A stretch of 64,000 nucleotides of DNA from Prorocentrum cordatum (lineage: Eukaryota; Sar; Dinophyceae; Prorocentrales; Prorocentraceae), in assembly GCA_963575745.1 (NCBI GenBank), contig CAUYUJ010017627.1:697472-761471 (forward strand), in the 5' to 3' direction. The notes under the pieces are model-generated. The model ran no database searches, was not told where the DNA came from, and saw only the letters and a list, made by a program, of their open reading frames with translations. Of this stretch, positions 32,265 through 42,989 are shown in pieces. Position numbers and translations under genes: made by a program. How positions within the stretch are numbered: position 1 is the first letter of the stretch; the number at the start of each line of letters is the position of its first letter.

Positions 32265-32546
32265 CTGCTGTTGTTGCTGCTGTTGTTGTTGTGGTTATGG
32301 TTGTTGTTCTGGTTGTTGTTGTTGGTGGTGGTGTTGTTCTGGTTGTTGTTATGGTTGTTGTTGTTGTTGGTGTTGTTGGTGTTGTTGTTGTTTGGCGTAG
32401 TCCCCCCCGCGACCTGGCCCGCCACCCACCCGCGACTCACCCGCGACCCACCCGCGCTCCGGCCCGCGACCCACAGGCGACCCAATCACGGACCACCCGC
32501 GACCCACCCTCTTGGCTTCGACCAAAAATCGGCGCCTGCGGCGGGC

Positions 32547-32591
<45 letters not shown>

Positions 32592-32595
32592 TATG

Positions 32596-32633
<38 letters not shown>

Positions 32634-32672
32634 TTCATAACTAACAAAATAACTAACTAACTAACTAACTAA
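32206..32672 (+). repeat. TTG tract, CCCGCGACCCA array, (TA)n and (CTAA)n
   Basis: About 190 bp of TTG-rich sequence, then the 9-10-bp CACCCGCGACC array (32398-32515). A (TA)n tract of about 95 bp (32545-32640) follows, then (CTAA)n at 32643-32672. These end the mosaic region. Confidence 0.92.
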
Positions 32673-34269
32673 CACACATGTGTTAAAATGTTGTGCGTGC
32701 GGCGGCCTTCAGAGCCTCGCAGACTGCCGGCGTCCCCGCCGCCCCCTCAGTCTCATCCGCGACTGCGGGGGGTCACGTATTGACGAACGTTCGAGTACAA
32801 TTCAGTCCGCTTGGTTTCGACCAGCCATTGGTCCAACGCTGCGGATGTGAATTATGATACGTGAGATGTTGGTGCCTTCGCCGCTCATTGAGGTTTTCGG
32901 CGGGATGTTTGTGGGATGCCCCCAGGGTCCCCAGGCATGCCCACTCCCAGCGCAACACAGCGCAACGCAAAGCAGCGCAACACACATAGCAGTCCAAATC
33001 TGCAGACGGTGTGGGGACACCACGAATGTGCCTAGCCAGGGCCGTCGTGCGTCTTGCCATTGTGTATACGCCTTAGGGTTCGTTCACCAGGTGGTGCACA
33101 GACGCTTCCGCCGATTATAACAACGCCACGCAGTGCGTATCAAAGCAGCTTAGAGCAAGCATGTAAAACAACGGCGCAACAGGATGTGGCAGTTTTCTTC
33201 CCCCATCTCCTCCCCCACAGCGTGTCGTTTCCAGGACCGAGCATACGCTAAATTTCTCCCTGCCAAATGACTCCTCGCGGTTGCCTGTTCTCGTTCTGGG
33301 TGCCGTCCCGCCGAACCCCGCCTCTGGCGCTCGATAGTCATTAGGGTGCGAGCCAGGTCAGGCCCCGTGGTTTTATGTTTTGACGAAGTTCGGTGGGAGT
33401 ACATACCGTGGCTTAGCGCACGCCCCCCAGTGCCTGATCTGTTTTACCGGTGTGTCAAATAAGATTACGTGGGACAGAGTTCCAATTCAAATTGTGATCA
33501 GGCCCAGCGTTTGATCCCTGCCACCAAGTGAAATCGCAAGATGCGGCCACACTCCCACTGCCCCAAAAATGTGACAGGGATATCAGACGTTCATCATTCC
33601 AGGTCTTCGCAACCCAGGTCCAGAAATTGTGTGTGTGTGTTCAGATTCTTCACTGCCTGTATTTTCGTGGCAGCGATGTATGGCAGGGGCTTCGGATGCT
33701 CACTGTGCGGCAGCAGCCTCTGGTTCTCACCATTCCACTACTGGACATTTTAAGACGTTTGACAGAGGCACATTTTCGCGAGAGGCACCCCGGAGCATTC
33801 GCATTCTTCTTCTAGAGAGTTTAGCTGGGGATATGGATTCCCCATCACTTAGGTAGATGGCCTCTTGGCTCCCAGTTCCTAAGTGCGGGGCTATTGTTAT
33901 ATATGCTGCCTCCGCCCTTTCACCCATTTATTTCACCGCATCCATTTTCCGGTCATGTTCATAGTCTCGCTCACCCAGATCACTTCACACTCATTTCCAA
34001 TCGCAATGAAAGCCCCAAATGCTCAAACTTACTCGCACTCAGGAGCAGACTCACACATTCTCACTCAAGCGGCTGACGCCGCGCGTGGGACTTTTTGGGG
34101 ACAGCTATACAGCCTTTTCTTACACATCCTCTTTCACAATCTCTTATACATCTTACACTTCTCCTGAATACATTAACGTTTGCCACATAACATTTGCCAC
34201 ACAGATGTTGAGTATTTCTGGGTGTTCGCGTCGCTCGCCACTCACGTGAAGATGTTGGCTGAAAAGAAA
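32673..34269. other. Long stretch without a recognised gene
   Basis: About 1.6 kb of mixed sequence. Short frames occur on both strands, the longest about 95 codons, with no known domain. 32940-32995 has a small GCGCAACACAGCGCAACGC repeat. It may be old element debris. Confidence 0.4.
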
Positions 34270-34276
34270 ACATCCG

Positions 34277-34740
34277 ATGGACATTCCAGTAACAAATGCG
34301 CTCAAACAGGCCAGTACGGGGAGCAGCCCACCACAAGAGCCACAGCCTGTGGCCAAAGACCCTGGAACGCTACCAGTACGACGACACACATTTCAGGAAT
34401 ACATGGAGGCTGTAGCGGACCAGCCCCTGACCGCCAAGGGGTTCGAGAAGATTTTGATGCGCCGCCAAGGCCTTATCTGGCAGGGCATCCAAGCCATCAA
34501 AACACACGGCGTATCACAACAAATAATTCAAACACGTTGTAAACCCGATCGAAAGCGAATTGGACGAGCTGACAAAACGAATAGGTTTGCTGGAAACAGA
34601 CCAGTCTTCCCGACTGGCTTCGGCAAGATCGACATCCGGAGCGTCCGTGGATTTCGATGCTCAAGCGAATTTCGCAGAATTTGAACGCGAATTCGCCTGT
34701 CTCCGTGAACCGGGAAGCAAACCTACTCGCGGCCACGGGA
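34277..34740 (+). pseudogene. LINE N-terminal ORF segment
   Basis: One frame reads RRHTFQEYMEAVADQPLTAK and then GFEKILMRRQGLIWQGIQAI. After a stop near 34540 a second frame continues with DELTKRIGLLETDQSSRLAS and FAEFEREFACL. The charged helical second part could be an ORF1-like coiled coil. The link to the LINE rests on position upstream of the endonuclease motif. Confidence 0.45.
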
Positions 34741-34869
34741 AAAATTGTCCGAGCGCGTTGGCCCCATCCCGCATTACACGTGCATTAAAGGGGGTGCTAC
34801 TAATATCATAGTTGCGGAGTCCTCGACTGAACCGAGACACAGCCGTGGCCCTTTTCAGGGCCCCCTGTC

Positions 34870-34880
34870 TTCAAAGCAAT

Positions 34881-34917
<37 letters not shown>

Positions 34918-34918
34918 G
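34870..34918. repeat. (TA)n microsatellite
   Basis: About 45 bp of TATATA inside the decayed LINE. Confidence 0.92.
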
Positions 34919-35599
34919 GACTTCGCCTGTCCGTCCGTCAGCGGAGCGTGCAGCGCGCAATTTCATCTTCCTATTGAGAAATGCATTACAAGATACATTC
35001 GAACTCGCCTACATCATCTAAGCCATCATGCGCGTGGAGAACTCGCCCTTGCCGCAACCATGGACAGCGTGGGCGCGCAGAAATTATGGGCCGAAACATG
35101 GGGTAGTTAAAAACATTGCAATGCCACGCTGGACTTGCAGCGCTTGCACACAACTGCGATGACTTGGTCAGCCGGGCGGGCAAGGGCATGAAGGGGCAGC
35201 CCAAAAGCCAGTTCAAATGGCAAAAGGAAACAATCCATGTGTCGTGCCAGGTCCGTCTTGACAGTGGAGCCAGTTTGAGCAGGCCACCTCTTTCCCCGTC
35301 ATGATAGTCGCATTTGTTGGCGCATATTGGGCAGAATTTCCGATGCACCCGCGCTCGCGACATCTTTCAGCTTGCGCTTCCATCTGTTTGCCGCCCGCGC
35401 ATCTTCGAGCAACGCGGCGCCTGGCGCGAGCATAGGCGCCAGGCCCTGCCAGGCCGCAATATCAGCGCCATAGCTCGCATTATTCCTCAGTTCTTCCCTT
35501 TCCTCCACCGCGGGGCATTTCGACGCGTCTGGCTTCGTTGCCGCCGTCTTCCACGTTCGATCCCATATGTTTTAACGGCCTCGACGCGAAAGCGAAACC

Positions 35600-36400
35600 C
35601 TTGGCGCCCCGCTCTCCGGGCGTTTGGAACGTCGAGGGCCCCCAGAGTTAAGCTCCGGGAAATTGCGCGGCAATGCTTGCTCAGCACAGTTTGGCTACGC
35701 AGGAGACCCACTTGCATCATTCTGACCATTTTGACACGATGGTGCATGGTCTGTCTATCTGGAGAGCCTGACAGAGAAAAACATTATGTGGCCGGTGCAG
35801 TGGTCACTGTGGCCTCGCGTGCCCGCTCGGCAACAGTTGTTGTCCAAGCGATGTCGCCGCGTTTGGCGTCGCTGCGGACTCGGGTGCAACATAGCGCAAT
35901 AACCATCGCTTCCGCTCGTTCCCCTCGGAGCGGCTGCGATTGCGAGGTCCGCCAATCCTCCTTCGCAGACACGTTGAGCCAGCGCGGCCGATAACGCAAC
36001 GCAGCTGCGCAGTAGCACTGGGCGGTGTCAACGCTTTGCTGCTGCAGCAACGACCCAGCGAAGAATCGCGCGTTGGCGAGCGCTTGTTTGTTGCAGAGTG
36101 CTCGCGTAGTTCTTTGCGCCGGCGTCGAAGATCGAATCGAGCGCCCCCGCTCGAGCACGCGCGCGGCCGCGGGCGCGACCGTCGCGAGCGCACTCATGGA
36201 TCCCAGCGCTACCCTGGAGAAGTTCGTTCAGATTGACCACGTCTCGCGCCGCGCGCCCATTCTCCTTCGGGCCGCCGCAGTTAGGCGACGGCGGCGGTCG
36301 AGGCGCAGTTTCACATTGACAGCTCGCGCGCGCAGTCAAATTGACGCGGCCTCGGCGCGGACCCAGGGGGTCCAGGGTGAGTTCGCGCGCCCCCTTTTTA
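35600..36400 (+). pseudogene. LINE endonuclease domain (APE-type), decayed
   Basis: In one frame, LAQHSLATQETHLHHSDHF at about 35672-35730 contains the Q-E-T-H motif that marks the metal-binding Glu of APE-type LINE endonucleases. Later parts of the domain are spread over several frames. Around 36180-36330 a frame with PRARPSRAHSWIPALPW is where the C-terminal S-D-H motif would be expected, but I cannot point to it. Confidence 0.45.
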
Positions 36401-36519
36401 TTCGACGCATGGAAATTATGTCTCGAACAGCCCCCTCAACCAATGGGCAAACTATGTAGGCGACTCGTTTGCGATTGCATCCAGCGCCCTGCAGGCCAGG
36501 CAGAGCAATTGTGCACGGG

Positions 36520-38150
36520 GGCCGTGGATTCCTCGAGATACCCTGGACCCCACTGAACAACGAAGCGTTTTACGACGATATGGGGATGCCAACGAAGAGG
36601 GAGTTTTGGGCGCGCGCGTTCGGGGGGCCGCTCGGACGGACCGCGCAAGTGGAGCGAATCAAGCGTTGGTCGGCGGCAGTTGGGGAGCAATCGAAACGCG
36701 GGGGAAAATGTCGAGAATGTTGGGGCGCGAAATTTCAGCGATCAGCTTGCCGACGCCGCTGCCGGGCTGAACGCAGTATCCGATTGCCCCGAAACAGTGC
36801 AGTGGCACGTGCAGTTTGCAGAAGTCGCGCCAACGGCTTCGAAGTCATCGGGCGCTGGCTCGCCCGTGGCCGTGCCCGATTTCAACGTGGTTGAGCGACG
36901 AAGTGCATCGATGAAAATGAAGAATGGGAGAAACGGCCGCGCCGGGCGTCGCACCGCCATATTTGTTCGAAAGTTGCGTCTCCAGAGAAAGGCGCATGCA
37001 AAGCATTTTTGTAAGTATTTTCCGGTGCTGTGTCTTTGCGCAAAGTGTAGCGGAAGCATGTCGGCGGTGTTGGTGCGCGTGAGATATTCCAGATGCGTGG
37101 TGGAGAGCGAATGTCATTTGTTGTTTAAGAACGGCGATGCCATGTCATTTGGCAGTTATCGCTCAATGTCGTTACGTCCCGTTGGTTTTCGAGTGTTGGC
37201 GGCCATGCCAGACCGACAACTACTGCGAGGGGTGGCGGCAGCGCGCGCGCGACAATCTCCGTTTGAAGTCGGCCGTCAGCGCGGCGCGGCCGACGCGCGT
37301 GCGTTGGGTGAGGCGCATCATTGACGTGGCATTGTTATATTACAGCGGCGACACGATTGCATTCTTTTTTGATTGGGCAGAAGCCTTCGACCGCTTCCAG
37401 CCATATTGTCTACGCGCTGCTTTGACTCGACTTGGACAACCGACGCTGATGGTAGGCATGATAAGGAGTATGCGTTCCCATCGCCCGTTCACCATTGCGG
37501 GCCGCTGCGGGGGATCTCCAGAACGCCGCCAAGCAGCGGGCATTGCACAAGGATGCCCTTGATCTTTATATTTGGCTATCACTGTGCAGACAGTCTGCCG
37601 CGCAATTCCTGTCGATCTTCGCCTTGGCCCGGAACTGGGCCACGCGGCCGCGCAGTGCGCGCCGTCTGCAGACGACGCTGCACTTGCGCGCCACTTCGCT
37701 GAGAGTTTACAACGCATGTGGGGCGCCGCGTTGAGAGGGGGGAAGTGCGGCCTCGAGCTCAACTAGGGCAACGCTACGCAGATGGAGATATCGACCAGAG
37801 ATCAGGCCAGACAACCAGATGGGGATTCGATCGAACCAGCGTCGCAAAATCTCGCTTTGGGGAGGTTGGTACTCAACGGCGGTTGCGCTGGGAGCGGACC
37901 AGCAAGTCGTTCGGGAGAAGCCAAGTCAACATTTGAAAAGCTGTTTCAGAGTGAAAGCTTCACATATTCCCTGCGCGTTGAGCAAATGTTTGCATTCGCT
38001 CGACTCATTATTGTTGCATCTGAAAATAGGCACTGACCGTCTGGGCGTTTTCCACGGCAGAAGTTTGCGACATATAATGGTGACAGCGCCGCCTTACTTT
38101 TCCAGGATTTCGAATGCCACTGTGCTCGATGACGCCTGATCCATGTCGTC
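36520..38150 (+). pseudogene. LINE reverse transcriptase, decayed
   Basis: FYDDMGMPTKREFWARAFGG (about 36567) and YRSMSLRPVGFRVLAAM (about 37160) resemble the segments preceding and opening the LINE RT core. Motif A is FFDWAEAFDR with its Asp at 37371-37373. Motif B is GIAQGCP (ends 37560). After a frame change, motif C is SADDAA at 37665-37682, where Y/F-A-D-D is usual. LRGGKCGLELN and LALGRLVLNGG follow as in LINE thumbs. The catalytic acids remain, but at least three frame changes separate the motifs. Confidence 0.7.
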
Positions 38151-39529
38151 GCCCGCGATTTTACGGGATCGGAAAATCAGTTTTCACGGATGAGTCGTTC
38201 CACGCGCCGATGCTTCACTGGTCAGAGAATTCGCGCGCGGAGCCGACGGCGCCTTTCATAACTGGGACCTCCGCCGGCGCCGGGGTCGCCCGAGACGGCA
38301 GTGGGTGATGTCAGAGTACTTGATGTTGCAAGTCCCTCCTTTTCCCCCCCCCCTCGCCCCGCGCTTGCGCACTTGTGCGTGATGTTGCTTTTTTGCGTAA
38401 CCCAATTTGCCCTCGCGCCCGCCCGGGGCGCGCGGCGTCAGTCACTCGCGCCATTCCGTTTGACCCCCGAGAAGACATGGGACAGACCGCCCGCGATAAC
38501 TCGATGACGAGGATCGCGCCGACGAAAGCGGCGACGCGGGGGGCGCGAGAGGGGCCGGAGGTTTCGGCTCCGGAGATCGCATGAGGCGGCTGCGCCATGC
38601 GTCGTTCATGCGGTTCTTTTTCCCGCGCGGGGGCGGGGGTGGCTTGGTGTCTCACGCGATTGTTCATGACAGTGGAGAGCGGGCTGGCGGTCTCGGCGCG
38701 CCACTAACTACCGCGGCGTTGGGGGCGCTCGGGGCCCCGAAGGATGAAGGATACAACGGGGCGGGATAGGGCCGATCAAGAAGCGAAGTGACGTTGCCAA
38801 AATTATGTGTTGAGCACTCTGCTTAGCGCCCGATCGCATTCCCTGCACGCGCGGGCGCGGGGGAATTCAGACAGGCTTGTCGAAGGGCCTTCCGCAGCTT
38901 TGCGCTCCCAAATATGCCGCGCGATGTATGTGACCACGCGTCCAAATCTTCGCGCAGCAACATATCATGGCTGCGACGGGCCCATCCGCCACCTTTGACC
39001 CTTTGGCGATCTTACAATATCTTCCTGGGGGAGGGGTTCCACGCGCTGGCTATCTATCCAGACGGCGCGCTCAGTATGCGACGCGCTGCCGCGGCAGACT
39101 CGGCAACTTTTGCCGCCCTCGGACAGCGCGTGGCGAGAGGGGGCATAAGCAGCAACAAGGCTGGGGGCGGGGGCAGGCGTTTTTTCCTTCGGACTGCGCG
39201 GGTCTGCCTGAACAGTTTCCAAGCTCGCTCGAGGGAGCCTGCGACTGTCTGCCCGGGCTTTGAAATTTTGTTTAACCCTCGCGCGACTGGCCACGCGTGC
39301 CCTAGGCTCCGAAGCAGCCGCGCGAGCGATCTCACGTGCCGCTGCAGGTTGCTCTGGCGAGCCCATGAGCTGCGAGGTGCGATGGAATTTACAGCACTGT
39401 GATATTTGCGGAGTTACGATTGCAACGAAGGCGGCCCAAACGAGCCCAACGATCTGAGTGGTCACCGTGCGGCCTCGCCATCAACTTGCGATGCCAATCA
39501 ATCGTCGCATCTTCACTGTCAGCAGCCAT

Positions 39530-39650
39530 GACCCGCATACACTGCACCCCGCTGCTGCCATCAAGGCGAGGAGCTCGCATCGAGGGACAGAGTGAGCAAG
39601 CCCAGGGAGGGGGCCTCTCATCATCGCGTCAACTCTGGGAGGATCGAACC
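39530..39650 (-). pseudogene. Possible LINE RNase H fragment
   Basis: The minus strand reads RGPLPGLAHSVPRCELLALM, resembling the G-x-L-x-G, then T-V-P-R-A-E-L-x-A-L segment of RNase H domains at the end of some LINE proteins, in which the Glu is catalytic. Only this motif is visible. Confidence 0.35.
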
Positions 39651-39819
39651 AAGACATCGCTACAATTTCAACTTCAACGCGCCTCGCGCGGACGCTCTTG
39701 GACTCGGGGCCCCCGCTCGCACCTCCGCGAAGAAGCGGGGGGCGAGCGTGCGCGCCTGCGCCGAGCGAGCCGGGGCCACGCGGGCCCTCGAGCCCGCCGC
39801 CGACTAGCCGTTGCTGGAC

Positions 39820-39839
39820 GGGGGGGGGGGGGGGGGGGG
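39820..39839. repeat. Poly-G tract, 20 bases
   Basis: An uninterrupted run of G following TTGCTGGAC. Confidence 0.95.
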
Positions 39840-40329
39840 CGACTCGACCGCTGTCCAATGCGCGGGCAAAGTGCTGCGCAGCCAAAAGCACGCCAGAATC
39901 TCGCGCTGGGCGCATGCCTGCACCGTGGGCCTTTCCGAGGCTTTGAATCCCCCGCGTCGGCATTCCAGCAGCAGGACCACGCCCTGCGGAAGGCCGTCGC
40001 CGGAGCCTCCTTGCACCGAGGGCAGAGGACGTCAGAGCTGACCCTGCTTCGTCATCAAAGCGCCGTCGTGGCCAGGCGCCCCCGACAGCTACGCGCAGCA
40101 TCATCTCTGCTAATTGATGCCCCTTGGGGGCCGACTCGAGTTGCTTGATCCGCTGGCGGCGTAATCTGTTGCCGGCGCCGCCCCCCGGGCCAGCCCTGCA
40201 GCAGTGCGAGGCCGCCGCGCTCCATTGCTTGAGCTTGCTAGCGTGCTCGACGTCCTGCAGCAGATCCGGAGAGTCAGCGCCTGGGCCCAAGTCGCCAGAG
40301 TAATGAAGGACAGCGAAACTGGGAAGGAG

Positions 40330-40740
40330 TGGGTTCTTTTGTGGGCCCCTTGGGCCATCTTGGTCCATTCGGGCCGTCTTGGGGGGCATGGGTCATTGTA
40401 GGCCTTGTGGGGGCCTTCCAAGGCCTTCATGGAGCTCTCTTTGGCCGTCGTGCTCCCGGGGCCTCTTGGGCATTCTTAGGGGCGATCTCAGAGGCCCGCA
40501 GGGCCGCCTCGGGCCTCTCTTGAACCGAGAACGCTGAAATCCAGCAACCTTTTTGGACGGCGACGGAAATCACATGTCTTTTTGCACCGGGCTTTCTTGG
40601 GGGTTCTCCTTCTTTGGGCGTCTTCGGGGCCTCCTGGGCTGTCTCGAAGCAAACCTGGGCAGCAGTTGCGCGATCTTGGGCCGTCGCGGGGCCCATTGAA
40701 GGCATCTCGGGCATCTCGGAGCCGACCCGTGCGTGAATTT
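40330..40740. repeat. Decamer-family array
   Basis: GGGCCCCTTGGGCCATCTTGG, GGGCCGTCTTGGGG and GGGCGTCTTCGGGGCC-type units. The same family lies beyond the other end of the large copia element at 56216-56680. Confidence 0.65.
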
Positions 40741-40964
40741 AGAGCGTTGGCGGGTCCAGGAGGTTCGTAGACGAGCTAGCGTCCGTCCCGGGGCTCCCAC
40801 GCCCCCCCCCCCCCCCCCCCCCCCTTCTTATCAGGATTGGAGCAGCCTCGCGGCTGGCGCCGCTTATACTAAACGACGATGACGACGACGACCGCGAGCG
40901 CTCTCGGGGGCCTCTCGGGGGAAGTAATGGGGCCTCTCGGGGGGCTCTTGGGGGCTTCTTGGGA
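40741..40964. repeat. Poly-C tract, GAC repeat and decamers upstream of the large copia element
   Basis: GGCGGGTCCAGGAGG (about 40750), poly-C of 23 bases (40802-40824), a GAC-rich tract (40873-40895) and GGGGCCTCTCGGGG decamers. GGCGGGTCCAGGAGG and a GAC tract recur at 56880-57000 in the opposite order. Confidence 0.7.
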
Positions 40965-41255
40965 GCGTCGCGGGCCTCAACAGGAGGCTGGGGCATGGGC
41001 GAGAGATGGCGAACGTTTGTCCGTGGCCGTTCGCGTTTAGGCGGCCGGCCGCCAACGCGCGACTGCGCCCCATCGCGAGGCGCGCGACTTGCCATTGAGA
41101 CCGAAAACATATTCGCTTGATATGGCCCGTCGCTCCCACGACGGTCTCCTTCATCTGGGACTATCGCTACTACGGTGCAACAGTGTTAGATATAGGATTC
41201 GCCGTAGATGAAGCTTCTGGTTGGGCCCCCCAACCCCCGTCGAACTTGGCAGCGG
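40965..41255 (+). repeat. LTR-like direct repeat, left copy
   Basis: Shares with 55935-56215 the ordered blocks GCGGCCGGCCGCCAACG, CATCGCGAGGC, ACTTGCCATTGAGACCGAAA, ATTCGCTTGA, TATGGCCCGTCGCTCCC (CATGG in the right copy), GGGACTATCG, ACGGTGCAACA, AAGCTTCTGG and GGGCCCCCCAACCCC. Identity by eye is about 75-80 percent, which would make the insertion old. Exact ends (TG/CA) and a target-site duplication were not resolved. Confidence 0.75.
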
Positions 41256-41706
41256 AGCTGGCCGACGGTGGTCAGCTCTAGCTCTGCCCCCCATCATCCA
41301 CGGCGCTATCTTGCGGGCCACTGACATGGTGGAACATCAGGGTGCAGTGGGTTTGCGCGGAGGAATGTACATATCTACACACAACCGCAAGGACACTTGC
41401 AGCGCTGCCTCCGTTCTCGCGGAGGCCTCCGATCCGACCGCGACCGAACGGGCCGCTGGATTGGCGTTGCCACATCGGCCTCCTATGGGTCGCCATGGGG
41501 CGCGCTGTTGGGCACGCGCAGCGTGGCGAAGACGACGCGCGCTCTGCCGGCCACCGCTGTGGCCCCGCCGGCAATGCACATTTTCCGCAAACTCGCTCGC
41601 GAGGTATACCCCTGGATCAACCTGGCCGCGGGCATCGTGACCCCCCTCAAAAAAACAGGCCGCAGCATTGTAGCGCGGTCCGGGAGGGCTCACATGGGCC
41701 ATAGCC
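41256..41706 (+). other. Leader region of copia copy 2
   Basis: Lies between the left LTR-like repeat and the gag-like frame. GC-rich, with overlapping frames on both strands and no recognised domain. A primer-binding site was not identified. Confidence 0.4.
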
Positions 41707-42165
41707 ATGAGAGCACCTTCTGGAATCATTAACTTCGGCGTGAACATTGGCGGTCGCCATGCCAACGGCGCCGCCTACATCGCGCTCCTCTTCAGCACCA
41801 AGTTCGAACATCTAGGGGGGGCGCCAACTGAATTTAGGAGCTTTCGCGCCCGCGCGGGAGAGCGGATCGACCAGACGTTGGCATGCTTTGAAAAAGCTCG
41901 CTTCGAGGCCGAGACTGCAGGCTTCAATGTCCCCAACTTCCAGATCCTAGCAGTCATATTGTTCAGAGCTCTGGGGGCGGGTGCCTCGCGCGCACGGCAA
42001 TTACTACAACCACTCAACCACCAAATGCCAGGGGCCCAGCAACAGTTTGATTCTCAACAAGAGCGCGCGAGGTCTTATGCTCACATTGCTGAGCGAACTC
42101 CTGGCAACATTGGTGGTTTAGTTAGCCGCGGTCACCGCGCTGAATCCTTTTCACGCCGGCACTAA
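41707..42165 (+). pseudogene. Gag-like segment (copia copy 2)
   Basis: A 152-codon frame, helical and charged: RSFRARAGERIDQTLACFEK, then ETAGFNVPNFQILAVILF, then LNHQMPGAQQQFDSQQERAR. The pattern of an E-R-x-D-x-x-L-x-x-F-E helix followed by a P-x-x-Q-x-L-A-x-x-L-F-R-A-L-G helix resembles the capsid-like helices of retrotransposon gag. The zinc knuckle 600 bp downstream supports this. The frame ends at a TAA and a spacer with a tRNA-like element follows. Confidence 0.55.
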
Positions 42166-42344
42166 TGCATGGCAGCCTGCAACCAGCGCTTGGAAAATTG
42201 ATCCACAGCCAACTGAAGCCACCACCTTATTAAGGTAACATGGTGGTCAGCCTCTGGGGTCGCGAGACTCTTTGGGCTCGGTATCAGGGGCCGTCGGCAA
42301 CGGCGGCCCCTGCCTGAGCCGCTGCCCGTGTAGACTCCGCGAGG

Positions 42345-42438
42345 CAACCCGCCGAGTCTGAATTTGATTCTGGTGCCGACACCGACGCTCCATCATATGA
42401 CGGAGCTGGTGCGCTAGACCGCTAGACTACTCCGACAC
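42345..42438 (-). ncRNA. tRNA-like element (SINE head or tRNA pseudogene)
   Basis: On the minus strand, starting at about 42438, GTGTCGG is followed by TAGTCTAGCGG (42419-42429), an exact match to the pol III box A consensus TRGYNNANNGG. Then comes an anticodon-like arm at 42387-42406 with stem GCTCC/GGAGC around GTCATATGAT. A stretch GAATCAAATTC (about 42362-42372) lies where box B is expected but fits it poorly. The acceptor ends do not pair well and the loop is too long for a normal tRNA. It lies between the gag-like frame and the zinc knuckle. Confidence 0.35.
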
Positions 42439-42548
42439 GCCTGCGCATCTCACAGTAGAGCAACGCGCGCAGTGGTTATTCCTAGGAAGCCAGATGCACA
42501 AACGCCGTTGGAGACGCTTTGTGAAGGAACCAGTTCGCAGGGCACGAC

Positions 42549-42989
42549 GTGCGATCCGACGGGCGCTTAGATAAAAGGGAGAGGGTAGCGGCAAGGGTAA
42601 AGGCAAACGACTGCGACTACATGGCAGAGGTCTGTTGGCATTCTGGACATCCCTCGCTAGCCCACAATGCGAAGACATGTTCCTGGGGACAGGCAGAAGC
42701 CGTAGGCACAACTCAGGGAAGGGTAAAGGGGCGTCGGGGTAACCCGAAGGATGCCAATGGGAAAACCATGGAATGTGATATCTGCCATACCACGCAACAT
42801 ATTCGTCGTGAGTGCACCCGGGGCGATTGGAGAGGCAGGGGTCCGTCGATACATTTGGTTCAATCCGACTCGGACATCCAGTATGTCGATTGGGGGGCGC
42901 TATTAGCCGAAACCGAATACACCCCTACTGCCGCCGTCCACTTTATGGCCGCTAGGCTTCCTAGAGCTAGCGTGTCCCCCGGGAGATAG
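42549..42989 (+). pseudogene. CCHC zinc-knuckle protein segment (copia copy 2)
   Basis: A 146-codon frame contains CDICHTTQHIRREC (42774-42815), a perfect C-x2-C-x4-H-x4-C retroviral-type zinc knuckle as found at the nucleocapsid end of gag. An earlier cluster CWHSGHPSLAHNAKTC may be a second, irregular finger. Downstream, SDSDIQYVDWGALLAE is acidic. In gag such knuckles bind the element RNA. Confidence 0.8.

Larger units (their letters stand above)
34270..38150 (+). mobile_element. LINE retrotransposon, degenerate, nearly full length
   Basis: Plus-strand features lie in the order expected of a non-LTR element. They are an N-terminal ORF segment (34277-34740), an APE-type endonuclease motif (about 35680-35790), reverse transcriptase motifs A, B and C (37150-37766), and a post-catalytic region to about 38150. 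A (TA)n tract interrupts the 5' part. Many frame changes and stops make it inactive. Confidence 0.72.
38151..40325. other. GC-rich stretch without an assignable gene
   Basis: Long overlapping frames exist on both strands because of high GC, but none shows an intact domain. Around 39400 the plus strand reads QHCDICGVTIATKA, a lone C-x-x-C. The minus-strand fragment at 39530-39650 is listed separately. Probably decayed element sequence. Confidence 0.4.

Noticed and set aside
39399-40148. A 249-codon plus-strand frame as a host gene
   Set aside because: High GC keeps several frames open on both strands here, the composition is Arg/Ala/Gly-rich, a 20-base poly-G lies inside it, and no domain is seen.
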